Assembly: GCA_938083195.1 (NCBI GenBank)
Contig: CALKCK010000025.1
Location: 124,001 to 188,000 of the forward strand
Direction of reading: 5' to 3'
Length of the DNA: 64,000 nt
From: an uncultured Pirellulaceae bacterium
GTDB lineage: Bacteria; Planctomycetota; Planctomycetia; Pirellulales; Pirellulaceae
The notes under the pieces were generated by a model, which made no database searches, was not told the DNA's origin, and was given only the letters and a program-made list of their open reading frames with translations. Positions 36,754-45,958 of this stretch are shown one piece after another. Every line of letters starts with the position of its first letter. The first letter of the stretch is position 1. The translations under genes and the position numbers were made by a program.

Positions 36754-38391
36754 TCAAAGCTGGGATTTATCTGGAACGACCAACAACAAATCTGCTGCTG
36801 CTCGTTCAGCCGCGTTAGTCATCGGTTCCACTTTCGACTCTTCTGTTATCTTACCCTCTCGACGAGTTACCCAAATGATCTCTCCCTTGGGCGTCAATTC
36901 CAACTGCCAACTGTTGCCGGGGGCAATGTCATTCCGGATACTCGAGGCGACCGCAGACGCCAGTTCCCGACTGTCGACCAAAAACCCCATTTCAGTATTT
37001 AAATTGACCGAGCGAGGATCGACATTAAACGACCCAACAAATGTATAGCGACCGTCGAACACCATCGTTTTAGCGTGCAATCCAAATTTAGTGTGATATT
37101 CCTTTACTAACGCTGGACTGAAGAGCGCTTCCTCCGAGCGATCATCTGGTCGCATCTCGAAAAGATCTGCACCTGTTTCTATCATCTGCTTTCGCTGCTT
37201 TCGATAACCGACAAACGCCGATAGATGATTGTCCGATGCCATTGAGTTAGTCGACAGTACGACCTTTACGTTCCTCTGTTTTGCCGCCCGCAATGCCTCA
37301 AATCCACCATCAAGTAATATCAAGTACGCGCTCTGAATGTAAACTTCGCGTTCGGATTGATTCATGATCTTCAAAAGTGTTTTACCAGTTTGATCGAATC
37401 CCAGTCGATTCTCTGGCTGCCCCTTAATCGGTGGAACTGCATCAATTAATAATCGTGCATTCCCCCAATACAATTGGTTCTTAATCGACTCCCAGCCTGC
37501 GGTAAAACCTGCAGGAAGATCGAAAAAACCGTCTGGGTAGTAATCTTTTTGCGTTGAAAACTCCGCCAGTTCGCCCCATTCTTCTTGAGACTTTTCTAGA
37601 CTAGGGACAGATGAAATGACATCTTCGATTGGAACCGTCCAGTCACTATTCCAATATTGATCAAAGCCAGATGAGGTTGAGTTCACCACGGGCCCAACCG
37701 CCATTAGGTCTCGACATCGAAAGCAAAAGGGACCGATATACTCAAAATATTCATTGCCGATATTTCGGCCACCTACGATCGCATAACTTCCGTCAACCAC
37801 GAACACCTTGTTGTGCATACGGCGATTGAGAATTTTCAAATCCGATGCATAGTCTAACCATCGCATCACCAACGACTTGCCTTTAGGACCAAATGGTTTG
37901 TAAAGGCGAACCGCAATATTGGGATGGGCTCCGAATGTTGCGAGGTATCGCGGATTAGATTCCGTCATCGAATCGTCAACGAGAACCCTCACACGCACAC
38001 CGCGATCGGCAGCGGCAATCAACCGCTGCATCATTATCTTTCCAGCGTCATCGTTCTTCCATAAAAAATACTGGGCATCAATGCTCGACTCAGCTGCATC
38101 GGCCAACCGTGTCCGCCAGGCGAGCGCCTGATTGCCACGGTCAAGCAAGAGGAATCCAGACTCACCGGATCGGTTTTTTGAAGCCAAGTCTGCAGCAGCC
38201 CCCAGTAACGATTGAGTCGTTGGCTTCGCAGATTCGACAACAGGTTTTTCTACAGAACTGGTCTCAATTGATTCGCGGCAGCTCACATTCAAAAGCAAGC
38301 CAAAGGTCGCAAATAACACCACTGGAATTACACGAATCCTTGGGGCCCAAAGATGCATCTCAACATTCTGTACTTTTTCAGATTTTTGCAC
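36754..38391 (-). CDS. Phospholipase D family lipoprotein, ClsC-like
   Basis: 545 residues. The start is GTG at 38391, with GGGAAG six bases upstream. An N-terminal hydrophobic segment ends at LNVSC (Cys38), so it is probably a lipoprotein. Two HKD motifs are visible: HNKVFVVD (193-200) and HAKTMVFD near residue 437, followed by GSFNVDPRSVNLNTEMG. The architecture resembles ClsC/YmdC, a cardiolipin synthase that uses phosphatidylethanolamine with phosphatidylglycerol; the substrate here is inferred. It lies between the hdeD-like gene and cls. Confidence 0.88.
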   Translation of the reverse strand: MQKSEKVQNVEMHLWAPRIRVIPVVLFATFGLLLNVSCRESIETSSVEKPVVESAKPTTQSLLGAAADLASKNRSGESGFLLLDRGNQALAWRTRLADAAESSIDAQYFLWKNDDAGKIMMQRLIAAADRGVRVRVLVDDSMTESNPRYLATFGAHPNIAVRLYKPFGPKGKSLVMRWLDYASDLKILNRRMHNKVFVVDGSYAIVGGRNIGNEYFEYIGPFCFRCRDLMAVGPVVNSTSSGFDQYWNSDWTVPIEDVISSVPSLEKSQEEWGELAEFSTQKDYYPDGFFDLPAGFTAGWESIKNQLYWGNARLLIDAVPPIKGQPENRLGFDQTGKTLLKIMNQSEREVYIQSAYLILLDGGFEALRAAKQRNVKVVLSTNSMASDNHLSAFVGYRKQRKQMIETGADLFEMRPDDRSEEALFSPALVKEYHTKFGLHAKTMVFDGRYTFVGSFNVDPRSVNLNTEMGFLVDSRELASAVASSIRNDIAPGNSWQLELTPKGEIIWVTRREGKITEESKVEPMTNAAERAAADLLLVVPDKSQL

Positions 38392-38473
38392 TTAAGACTT
38401 CCCAAAGCTTCACGAAAAGATCCGTACAAGGCCTTGTCGGCAAGTAGGCTAATTTGATTAAACCACTTCACTG

Positions 38474-39076
38474 CTAACGACTTTCTTCGATGACCGCTTC
38501 AAGCCCAACTTGTCCAATTCTGCGAATCTGGAAGGCTGCAAAAACTTGTATGATTCCACCCAGCAACGACAAACCGCCAAGTACCATCAAATACACTTTG
38601 GCGGTTCCCAATGGATCCATGATTAGAATCAGGCCCACAATCACGGCCAAGAAGCCACCGACAATCATCGCCCACTCTCCGCTTAATTCCTTGCGAACTT
38701 GAAAACCTGTATAAATCCCCAACACGCCAAAAGAAATCGCCATGAAGGCAACAATGTACGCCAGAACGCTAACCGTGATTACTGCGCCAGCAAGCGGATG
38801 AGCGAAAACAAAAGCTCCAGTCACAATTTCCAACAAGCCCATGATCAAACCACATCCCCATCCCGGCATGTACTTCCTTCCAAGAAATGATTTGGCGGTG
38901 CTGAATATACCGTCAACAAGGAAATAAGCCCCCAAAAATTGCACCAGTACGATCCCGGCAATGCCAGGCTTAAAAAGGAACAAACCGCCTAAAATGACAA
39001 GCCCAATCCCTCTCAATAAAATTAAAAACCACGCGTTGGAGCAAAACTCTTGAAAAGGATTATTCGCTTCTGACAT
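38474..39076 (-). CDS. HdeD family membrane protein
   Basis: 200 residues from the ATG at 39076, preceded by GGAG. Six hydrophobic segments, including LRGIGLVILGGLFLF and WAMIVGGFLAVIVGLILI, match the DUF308/HdeD family. HdeD proteins have been linked to acid stress at high cell density in enterobacteria. It is the first gene of the minus-strand run that continues with two cardiolipin-synthase-type genes. Confidence 0.88.
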   Translation of the reverse strand: MSEANNPFQEFCSNAWFLILLRGIGLVILGGLFLFKPGIAGIVLVQFLGAYFLVDGIFSTAKSFLGRKYMPGWGCGLIMGLLEIVTGAFVFAHPLAGAVITVSVLAYIVAFMAISFGVLGIYTGFQVRKELSGEWAMIVGGFLAVIVGLILIMDPLGTAKVYLMVLGGLSLLGGIIQVFAAFQIRRIGQVGLEAVIEESR

Positions 39077-39772
39077 TATTTTCTCCGTGCAATTTTCTTG
39101 CATCCTAAACAGTTAGAACGCGTTGGCTAAGTTCCCAGAACGATTTTCAAGCTATCACAATTGACGCGGACTCGAAACCTAGATGGTGGATCTGAATTGG
39201 CGAAGCTCAACAGAATCCGATAACGCTCCGGAGAATCCGTTTAATCGAAACGGCGATTTCGCAGGATCGATCCAGTCATTTCACCGAACCTCTCGAATTG
39301 AAATGTGCCCGCGGAATGCTTAATGATTTAGTTAAAAAATCTAAGGCAATCGATCACTCGCAATCGACACTCTGACTCTTAGTAATCTAATCCGGTAATC
39401 TTTTCAGTGCAGACCATATTCCACCACTCACGTACAGGAACACGAGTAATGCACACCCGATCGAAATTGCTAGGATTGATTAGCCGTAGTCCAGAACCGA
39501 AAGATTCCAAGACCCGCGCCTCGCCAGCCCCCTCTAAGGGGTGATCTGATCCAGCGTTGCAATTTAAAAGATGCCAGCACATTTACGATCAGACAATCTG
39601 TCGTCCCATTTTAACGTTAAAAAGCCCTGAAAAACTGAAATCGCCGCCACGACTGCCGTCAGCAACGCCGAAAAGGGATTCTAAACAGTTTTAGTTCGAT
39701 TTTTGTTGTTTTAAAGGCGATGATTCTCTAACATACAGAGAGATTTCAGAAGCTTTCTTGGGAGACAGTTGC
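39077..39772. other. Long intergenic region
   Basis: Divergent spacer of about 700 bp. It contains a 14-bp perfect palindrome TTTTAACGTTAAAA at 39609-39622. A minus-strand frame at 39379-39582 is not supported by composition or a ribosome binding site. Nothing else identified. Confidence 0.45.
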
Positions 39773-40453
39773 ATGCTCTACAATTCGAAAGTGTCTTTAC
39801 TTTGCTTGTTGGTCGCTTCGCTTGCTTGCAGCCATCTTTTTGCAGATGTAGAAGTCAGTAAAACTGATTCCAAAACGTCGGTCGCGATCCCCAAAACAGA
39901 GAACGTGCCTCGTCAGAAAACAAGCACCTTGACGGCTCCCGACATTGGCATGACGGTTACAAAGCCAACGCAATTTTCAAACCCGATTGTTCTCCCGACG
40001 ACTCGACTAAGTTCTCCAAACGTCCAAGCATCGGTAGCGACCAATTCGTCTTCACCTCTTTTTGAAGATTCAAAACAACAACGAAAATATGAGTCCGTGT
40101 TGAACGGAATTCGCAATCTAAAACCGGCAGACGGAAACACAGGCTCAAGCAACGATTGGTTTGTTGTCGGCGGCGTCGTTGGAAACCAAGCAAACTTCGA
40201 TGCCTTTCAGGGCGAAGAAGACGTGGCTCGGCGAGTTGTTGAATTTCTTGATCAAACCGACAATCGTTGCCAGTGGAAGATCTTTTCACGGCAAACTGAC
40301 GCTTATGCGGCACAAGAAAATGTTTCCAAGGTAAAGTCTGAGTATCAACAGTGGCGACAGGCACAAATCAATCGCCAAAATGCCATCAGGCGATCACAGC
40401 AACAGGCTGCCGCCAATGCCTATCGGAAACGCTGTTCTTCGGGAAGCGGCTGA
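39773..40453 (+). CDS. Secreted protein of unknown function
   Basis: 226 residues from the ATG at 39773, which has GGGAG upstream. A signal peptide (about 1-25, ending HLFAD) is followed by a Ser/Thr/Pro-rich low-complexity region (about 30-100), a compact domain (about 105-165) and a Gln/Arg/Ala-rich helical C-terminus (QWRQAQINRQNAIRRSQQQ). No family recognised. Confidence 0.6.
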   Translation: MLYNSKVSLLCLLVASLACSHLFADVEVSKTDSKTSVAIPKTENVPRQKTSTLTAPDIGMTVTKPTQFSNPIVLPTTRLSSPNVQASVATNSSSPLFEDSKQQRKYESVLNGIRNLKPADGNTGSSNDWFVVGGVVGNQANFDAFQGEEDVARRVVEFLDQTDNRCQWKIFSRQTDAYAAQENVSKVKSEYQQWRQAQINRQNAIRRSQQQAAANAYRKRCSSGSG

Positions 40454-40850
40454 CGCTAATCGCACCATCTGCCGTCGGCAGATCTCTCTTAATAAAGAAC
40501 AGCCTCTATTCGACTTGATTTATTCGATTCTCTTGCGAGCTGCTCTCGCGAAATCAATCTACGTCAACAAGTTGCTTTACTTAGTTGCTTTACTTAGTTG
40601 CGAATTCTTCGCTTCGAAGCGTTTGAGTCATGCAATCAACCCGCAAGACGTTAAAAACACACGATTCCGTGCAGACTTACCAAAATCGATCGTTGCCCAA
40701 GCCCACTTTTTGCAGTTAACGCAAGCGAGACCGACGGGTAGTTTTGCCACTCCGGAATTTCGGCGTGCCCGAGGACGAATAACTGCCGTTTAAAACCGCC
40801 AACGGCATGTCCAGTGTACCGACCAACCAGTCAATTTATTTAACTTCTGT
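40454..40850. other. Intergenic region
   Basis: About 400 bp with a tandem duplication, listed separately. A plus-strand open frame 40380-40793 overlaps the upstream gene in another frame and is not protein-like. Confidence 0.45.
40571..40601. repeat. 13-bp tandem repeat, two copies plus a partial third
   Basis: GTTGCTTTACTTA is repeated twice head to tail and followed by GTTGC. It lies in a spacer. Confidence 0.9.
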
Positions 40851-41456
40851 ATGGGTATCATGTTTGGAACCAAAATGACTTTCTGGATAACGGCTATCGC
40901 AATTGGATCCGTCCTTTTTGTCGGCTGGAAACTGACTGCGAGGGGTAATTACGAGACCGCAGCCTATCAACTAATCGATTCTGAGGGTGCCTTCGAACTG
41001 CGAGATTATCCCGAGATCATGCTGGTCACCACAGACATGGCTGTGGCCTCCAATGGAAACGACGGCAGCTTTGGTCGTCTTTTTCAGTACATCAGCGGCA
41101 GCAACGAACTCGGCCAAAAAGTTAAAATGACAACCCCGGTCTTCATGGAATCCAATTCCGCTGAGTCCAACGGAACAATGGGTTTTGTCATTCCTCAGAA
41201 GGTCGCCGAATCAACCATCCCTCAACCAACGGGTTCTCGCGTAGAAATTGAGAAAAGAACTGCCGGTAAATATGCGGTGATACGATTTAATGGGCGTTTG
41301 AACCAACGAACTCAGGCAGACAGTGAAGCGAAACTAATCGACTGGATTGAGAAGCAAGGTTGGGAGCGAGAAGACGGAACTGAATTTGCGGGATACGACC
41401 CACCATGGACTCCAAAAATTCTACGGAGAAACGAGACATTGATCCGTCTCAAATAA
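40851..41456 (+). CDS. SOUL-family heme-binding protein
   Basis: 201 residues. An N-terminal hydrophobic segment (about 10-27) acts as signal or anchor. The rest matches the SOUL/HBP heme-binding family: YELRDYP-like (AFELRDYPEI), KMTTPVFME, MGFVIPQKV and the end YDPPWTPKILRRNE. These proteins bind heme or porphyrin. Two small genes follow, the first 60 bp downstream. No ribosome binding site is clear; ATG 40860 is an alternative. Confidence 0.88.
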   Translation: MGIMFGTKMTFWITAIAIGSVLFVGWKLTARGNYETAAYQLIDSEGAFELRDYPEIMLVTTDMAVASNGNDGSFGRLFQYISGSNELGQKVKMTTPVFMESNSAESNGTMGFVIPQKVAESTIPQPTGSRVEIEKRTAGKYAVIRFNGRLNQRTQADSEAKLIDWIEKQGWEREDGTEFAGYDPPWTPKILRRNETLIRLK

Positions 41457-41516
41457 GCGAGGGCCAGAGAACCCCAAGTTCTCACAACCCATCAATAAAC
41501 TACAAAGGGAAATGCC

Positions 41517-41681
41517 ATGTTTGGATTCGGTAGTAAGACAGAAAAGCTTGAAAAAAAGTACCAACAACTTCTCGAAGAGGCATTTAAGCTCTCTAAGTCC
41601 AGTCGGGCGAAGAGTGATGAAAAGACTGCCGAGGCGGAAAAAATCCGCCTCCAGCTAGAAGCATTGAAGGAAGCTGATTAA
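41517..41681 (+). CDS. Small coiled-coil protein
   Basis: 54 residues, MFGFGSKTEKLEKKYQQLLE onward, highly charged with heptad-like Leu spacing that predicts a coiled coil. AAAGGGA lies six bases before the ATG. It fits the short family I know as Lacal_2735-like (DUF6435), whose function is unknown. It lies 60 bp after the SOUL gene and may be cotranscribed with it. Confidence 0.75.
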   Translation: MFGFGSKTEKLEKKYQQLLEEAFKLSKSSRAKSDEKTAEAEKIRLQLEALKEAD

Positions 41682-41859
41682 GTTTTGAAAGAGCGATAAT
41701 TGCATCCCAGCTTGCAAAAGCTTGCGAGCATCCTGGTCGCTTCAGACCAAATCGGTCACCTGATACGACGCTTTCAGATAAGAGTTAATTTGAGCTTTAA
41801 AATTCAGTCTACTTTATAACGAAACTGCAATTGAATTTCCGATCTGGTATCTACCTATC

Positions 41860-42117
41860 ATGTCTTCCATCAACCGATTTTCCCTGAACCGCCCCGATTA
41901 CATCCTGACCCTGGTTGAAAAACCTACAGGTTGGAAGCCGCGTAATTACTTCGAAAAACCAAGGCAAGCTGTTATCCTTTCGCGGCATCCGGTGGCTAGT
42001 TATGCCGAGGCTCATGACGATTTAGTCCGGTGCAATCGACTCGCGCTCAGACATTCACTAGGACAGTGGGCAGTGATCGAGACGGCGGGTGCGGAGTCTC
42101 CTCAGGAAATAGAGTAG
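41860..42117 (+). CDS. Small hypothetical protein
   Basis: 85 residues, MSSINRFSLNRPDYILTLVEKPTGWK. It looks like a folded domain with no membrane segment. Its end is convergent with the FAD oxidoreductase gene, 5 bp apart. No family recognised and no ribosome binding site is clear. Confidence 0.55.
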   Translation: MSSINRFSLNRPDYILTLVEKPTGWKPRNYFEKPRQAVILSRHPVASYAEAHDDLVRCNRLALRHSLGQWAVIETAGAESPQEIE

Positions 42118-42122
42118 GCGGA

Positions 42123-43385
42123 TCAGGAGGCCAGCGACGCAATCACGTTCTGCGCTGTAATCCGTCCCGAAAGCATTGCTCCTTCAAGCGATGCAGTTTC
42201 TAAGTGGTCACCACAAATATAAAGTTCGTCAAACCGGGTCTTGGAAAATTCCCCGCGATTGAAGAAAGCCGGGTTAGCTTTGGGCAATGCTTGAGGGATT
42301 GTATAAGTTCTTAAGTGTCGCCATTGATCAACTGTGTTGCCAAACCAATCCCTTGCCTGAGCCAATACTTCTTGCCTCAAACTTTCTTCTCGCCCATCTT
42401 CCGTGGCTCCCAAACAGCTAACTGAGATCAGCGCTTTTCCAGCTGGAGCGGTTTCGGGAGCAACCAAGCTCGGCACACACAGGTTATTGATTGGGCCGCT
42501 TCCCTCTCCATTCAAAATGAGCATAGGTTGATCAATGGGTGCCGCATCCGAAGAGAAATATAAACAGGTAACGCCGTGCGACTGTGATGGCTCTGGTTGC
42601 AAATCCAGTAACTCATTAACCACCCCCTCAGTACACGCCATCACCACACGTGATGCTAAAATTTTCTCGCCGCCTACCAGTTCGACCGTGTTCGTTGCTG
42701 GATCCACTCTTTTCACTCGAGCATTAAGTCGAATTGCTTCGCATGGCAGCTCAGAAGCCAGTTGCCGTGGAATTGCTTCCATCCCCTTCGCAGGAACGGC
42801 AGCGTTTCCGGAGGAAAACATTCGAAACACTAAATCGAACTTCCGCGTCGATGTCGTTAAATCAGGCTCTAGGAAAACTCCTCCAAGAAAGGGTCTAAAA
42901 AAACGATCGATAAATCCCTCTGAAAAACCCTCCGATCTTAACCGTTGAAGCGTCGACGTTTCCGGGCGAGAATAAATATCTTGGATTGGGCCACGGCAAG
43001 ACTTGATCTTAAGTCGGGCTAATCGGAGTTTGTCTGCGAAAGTCGCAATTGGAGAAGTCAAGGTCGACAGAAGTTTTCCCGGCCGACGCACCGGATCAAC
43101 CAACGGATAAAACTCTCCTCGATAGCGAATCAGAGACCCTGGCTCATAAGTCCTTAAGTTCAACGCCTCAAAATCAAGCAGTTTGCGTGCTTCTGGATAG
43201 GCGGTCAGCAAAATCTGAAAACCACGGTCCAAAGAGAAGCCATCGACGAGATCTGTTCGAATTCGCCCGCCTACCGCCTCAGAGGCTTCTAAAATCAAAC
43301 TTGAAACACCTTGCTCGTGAAGATGCCGGGCACATACAAGGCCAGCAACTCCGCCTCCGATAATGACTACTTGCGGTGACGACAT
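42123..43385 (-). CDS. FAD-dependent amine oxidase / protoporphyrinogen oxidase-like protein
   Basis: 420 residues. The dinucleotide-binding GGGVAG (10-15), Glu33, GGRIRT (39-44) and the C-terminal FAD motif around ICGDHLETASLEGAMLSGR fit the flavin amine oxidase/phytoene desaturase-like superfamily. The substrate is unknown. It lies 98 bp from the sigma factor gene, which is on the same strand upstream. Confidence 0.87.
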   Translation of the reverse strand: MSSPQVVIIGGGVAGLVCARHLHEQGVSSLILEASEAVGGRIRTDLVDGFSLDRGFQILLTAYPEARKLLDFEALNLRTYEPGSLIRYRGEFYPLVDPVRRPGKLLSTLTSPIATFADKLRLARLKIKSCRGPIQDIYSRPETSTLQRLRSEGFSEGFIDRFFRPFLGGVFLEPDLTTSTRKFDLVFRMFSSGNAAVPAKGMEAIPRQLASELPCEAIRLNARVKRVDPATNTVELVGGEKILASRVVMACTEGVVNELLDLQPEPSQSHGVTCLYFSSDAAPIDQPMLILNGEGSGPINNLCVPSLVAPETAPAGKALISVSCLGATEDGREESLRQEVLAQARDWFGNTVDQWRHLRTYTIPQALPKANPAFFNRGEFSKTRFDELYICGDHLETASLEGAMLSGRITAQNVIASLAS

Positions 43386-43482
43386 TTTACTCTGAAATTA
43401 GGAGATGAATTATTCTAACGGCCGGCAAAGAATCTCGATCTCTCGACCGACTCTACCCAAGACAATCGGACGATCGCCCACC

Positions 43483-44124
43483 TTAGTTTAATTCAGTCTG
43501 CGATAACTGCTCTGGTTGCATCAGCTCCCGCAAACGACGAATCGCCCGCAAGTATCTCATCGATGCCGCCGGTTCAGATAAATTCAAAATTTTACTAATT
43601 TCCTGATTAGTCAGATGCTCGTAATGACGCATAATTATGATTTCGGAGTCCTTTTCCTCCAATTGAGAAATTGAGTTCTCAATCTTTTTGGCAAGCTCTT
43701 TTTGCAACGCAGCAGCGGCGGGCGTGATTTTTGAGTCTCCCAACAGAGACGCGAGCTGAATCGAAGATTGATCATGCCCGCGGGGAGCAAACAATTGTTG
43801 CTCTCGGTCAACAGAACGTTTGGCTGAAACTCGATGCCTCCGATGAGCGTCGATGATTCTGTCCTTAGCAATTTGACGCAACCATAAGTGAAACGGCATC
43901 ACTGGAGTTTCAAGGTAACGCTGTAGCCGTCGATTTGCTTCGACAAGTACATCCTGAACAACGTCACTCACGTCGACGCGGTTTTGAACTTTTTTGTCCA
44001 ACCGCATCCTCACCAGATGATTCAATGAATTCCGATGCCGGTCCATGAGTTGGTTGACTGCGGAGTGATCGCCTGCCTTGGCGTCTGCTATGAGTTGTTC
44101 AGTTTGAGGAGATTGGGGCCACAT
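43483..44124 (-). CDS. ECF sigma factor, planctomycete type
   Basis: 213 residues from the ATG at 44124 (MWPQSPQTEQLI); a GTG at 44133 is possible. Region 2 contains VDVSDVVQDVLVEANRRLQRY and WLRQIAKDRIIDAHRRHR, and region 4 contains LEEKDSEIIIMRHYEHLTNQEISKILNLSEPAASMRYLRAIRRL. This matches the RNA polymerase ECF group expanded in planctomycetes. A membrane pseudo-peptidase gene lies 72 bp upstream on the same strand; no conventional anti-sigma gene is visible. Confidence 0.92.
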   Translation of the reverse strand: MWPQSPQTEQLIADAKAGDHSAVNQLMDRHRNSLNHLVRMRLDKKVQNRVDVSDVVQDVLVEANRRLQRYLETPVMPFHLWLRQIAKDRIIDAHRRHRVSAKRSVDREQQLFAPRGHDQSSIQLASLLGDSKITPAAAALQKELAKKIENSISQLEEKDSEIIIMRHYEHLTNQEISKILNLSEPAASMRYLRAIRRLRELMQPEQLSQTELN

Positions 44125-44196
44125 GATTATCACCGAGTTTGAGGTTTAAATTCGCTCCGAACGCGGAGAGAAGCAGCATTCTGATCGATTCCGTAC

Positions 44197-45354
44197 TTAG
44201 TCAATTGGCAGCATTGTCCACAGTTCGGGTCGACCAACATTACAATGAACAGCCCGGGACAAAACTCCAAAACATGCCCAGGAAAAGAACAGGGAAGTCC
44301 GTGCCACATTCCAAGCAGCAGGCCCCTGCTTTGGCAGGGCGTTCCGTCGGTCTACACTTGGAACTGGATGGAAGATCGCTTCGATCCAACGAGGCCGCGA
44401 ATGTTCTCCATCTTGCATCTGATCAAAAGAATCAGCTGCGTTGAAAATCAACTCCTTTGGCGTTCCGTGCTTACTGAGTAGGTGATCGATTTGAAGGGAC
44501 GCGTTTCGGCTAAGTGTAGGCAGCGTCAGCAAGCCAAGAAATGACCAAAGCGTGAAGCCGCAGATCGTGTTGGCAAGGGCAGACACAGAATCAACACCGG
44601 CATTAGGCAGCTGCGTACAGATCACAAATCCGAGCAAATTCCAGATGCAGGCAAATGCGAGCCCGCGGTAGTAGCTTCCGCTGTTGAATGCGACCGCACG
44701 TCTCGCGATTACCGTGGCCAATTCAGCCTTTGACATTGTCTCTAGCCAAGACTGGGGAATGACGATCGTTGCCCCATTCCCAAACCCGATGATCCCCCCC
44801 GTGAATCCAACATCTCGATGCCGTACGACGATAATGTTGGGCACGAAAATCCGCCACGATTGAATTAGTGTTAACGAATCGAGTAATTTGTCAGACCCCG
44901 CGTGCGACTCGACCCGTCGGAACCTCATCGCTTGATTTCGCAGCATGAAGCAGAAGCCAATCGCGAGGACAACCATAGAGATTGCACCTCTCAGACCAAT
45001 CCAACGACCAAATACAAGAATTAACCAAGCGAAAGCGATAAACAACAATGATTGACCGACGGCCGCCCTCAGATAACTTGAGACCCAATTTCCGAACGAC
45101 TCTTCTGACTTTAGGAACTTCTTGGGAAGTCGAAATCCCCCAAGGAAGTCAAACGGTGCCAACCAGGCGATGAACATGAGTGCGAGAACCGAAAGTTGGG
45201 TCAAATCCGACATCCCGAAGGCTGTCGAACTGGAAAGAAAACTAGCTGGCAATCCAAAGACAAGCGCCACGGTGCAAACGGTGACCAACGACCCGACTCC
45301 GCAAATGCCCAACCATAACCTCGAGCGGGCGTATGTCATTGCTGTTTTTGTCAT
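44197..45354 (-). CDS. M48-like integral membrane protein lacking the zinc-binding motif
   Basis: 385 residues from the ATG at 45354 (a TTG at 45414 is an alternative start). Four or more membrane helices alternate with a soluble part that follows the M48 peptidase order: IVIPQSWLETMSKAELATVIARRAVAFNSG aligns with the usual LAHELAHIxNGH, and LQIDHLLSKHG with the ExxAD helix. HEXXH is replaced (Arg217-Arg... at residues 217-225) and the third ligand Glu is Gln, so zinc catalysis should be lost. It precedes an ECF sigma gene by 72 bp on the same strand, suggesting a regulatory membrane protein. Confidence 0.65.
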   Translation of the reverse strand: MTKTAMTYARSRLWLGICGVGSLVTVCTVALVFGLPASFLSSSTAFGMSDLTQLSVLALMFIAWLAPFDFLGGFRLPKKFLKSEESFGNWVSSYLRAAVGQSLLFIAFAWLILVFGRWIGLRGAISMVVLAIGFCFMLRNQAMRFRRVESHAGSDKLLDSLTLIQSWRIFVPNIIVVRHRDVGFTGGIIGFGNGATIVIPQSWLETMSKAELATVIARRAVAFNSGSYYRGLAFACIWNLLGFVICTQLPNAGVDSVSALANTICGFTLWSFLGLLTLPTLSRNASLQIDHLLSKHGTPKELIFNAADSFDQMQDGEHSRPRWIEAIFHPVPSVDRRNALPKQGPAAWNVARTSLFFSWACFGVLSRAVHCNVGRPELWTMLPID

Positions 45355-45958
45355 CGAAGTTGGCTTTCTTGGTGGAACTCGCTCGTCACTCGTGAGAACC
45401 GAGGAACGCTGCAAAAAAGTAACGGAGTTCTCGGTTTTGTTTGGACAAAACGTCCTGAATCCGAAGTGCTAGGCTTTCCGCGTTTGTCGACCTTTTGTCC
45501 GTTTCTAACCCCCAGGCTCAACGCAGGCCTCGAATTACCCTGATTTTCTCTCTACCGTGATCTCTTTTTAAAAAAAAGCGACATTTCCGCCATGAACAGG
45601 TTAACCCAGCCAACAAAAAACGGTCTGGCGGTCAGCCTTGTGGGAATCAACAGGCGATTTATTTATCAGAGTCGAAATCGGGAACTTCCCGAACGATTTT
45701 TCCGATCGTGCAACCCGAGCTTTGAGAGCCATGCGATTGAGTTGAAAATTTGCTAGATTGCGTTGGTACCGTGTCATCCAGTTCCTTCAACGGAATTTGA
45801 GCCACTAAAACACAACAAAATTCTTTCCCTCATTCAGATTCAGCCCGCAATCGAAACCTTCGGCTATTTACTGAACTCGTTTGAAAACGACGAGAGCGAA
45901 ATTACCCTGCCAAACTGATAAAATATCGGGATAGAATTTGTCTTCTGAAACATCGCAA
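45355..45958. other. Divergent intergenic region
   Basis: About 600 bp between the M48-like gene and the NAD(P)-binding gene. A 54-codon frame at 45592-45756 exists but has no supportive ribosome binding site or recognisable sequence. Otherwise nothing is identified. Confidence 0.4.

Noticed and set aside
39379..39582. Minus-strand 67-codon frame
   Set aside because: No ribosome binding site, no motif, and it lies in a long AT-rich spacer.
40380..40793. Plus-strand 137-codon frame
   Set aside because: Overlaps the end of a better gene in another frame and encodes repeat-derived sequence (the 13-bp duplication).
45592..45756. 54-codon plus-strand frame MNRLTQPTKNGL
   Set aside because: No ribosome binding site and no recognisable sequence; could not be supported.
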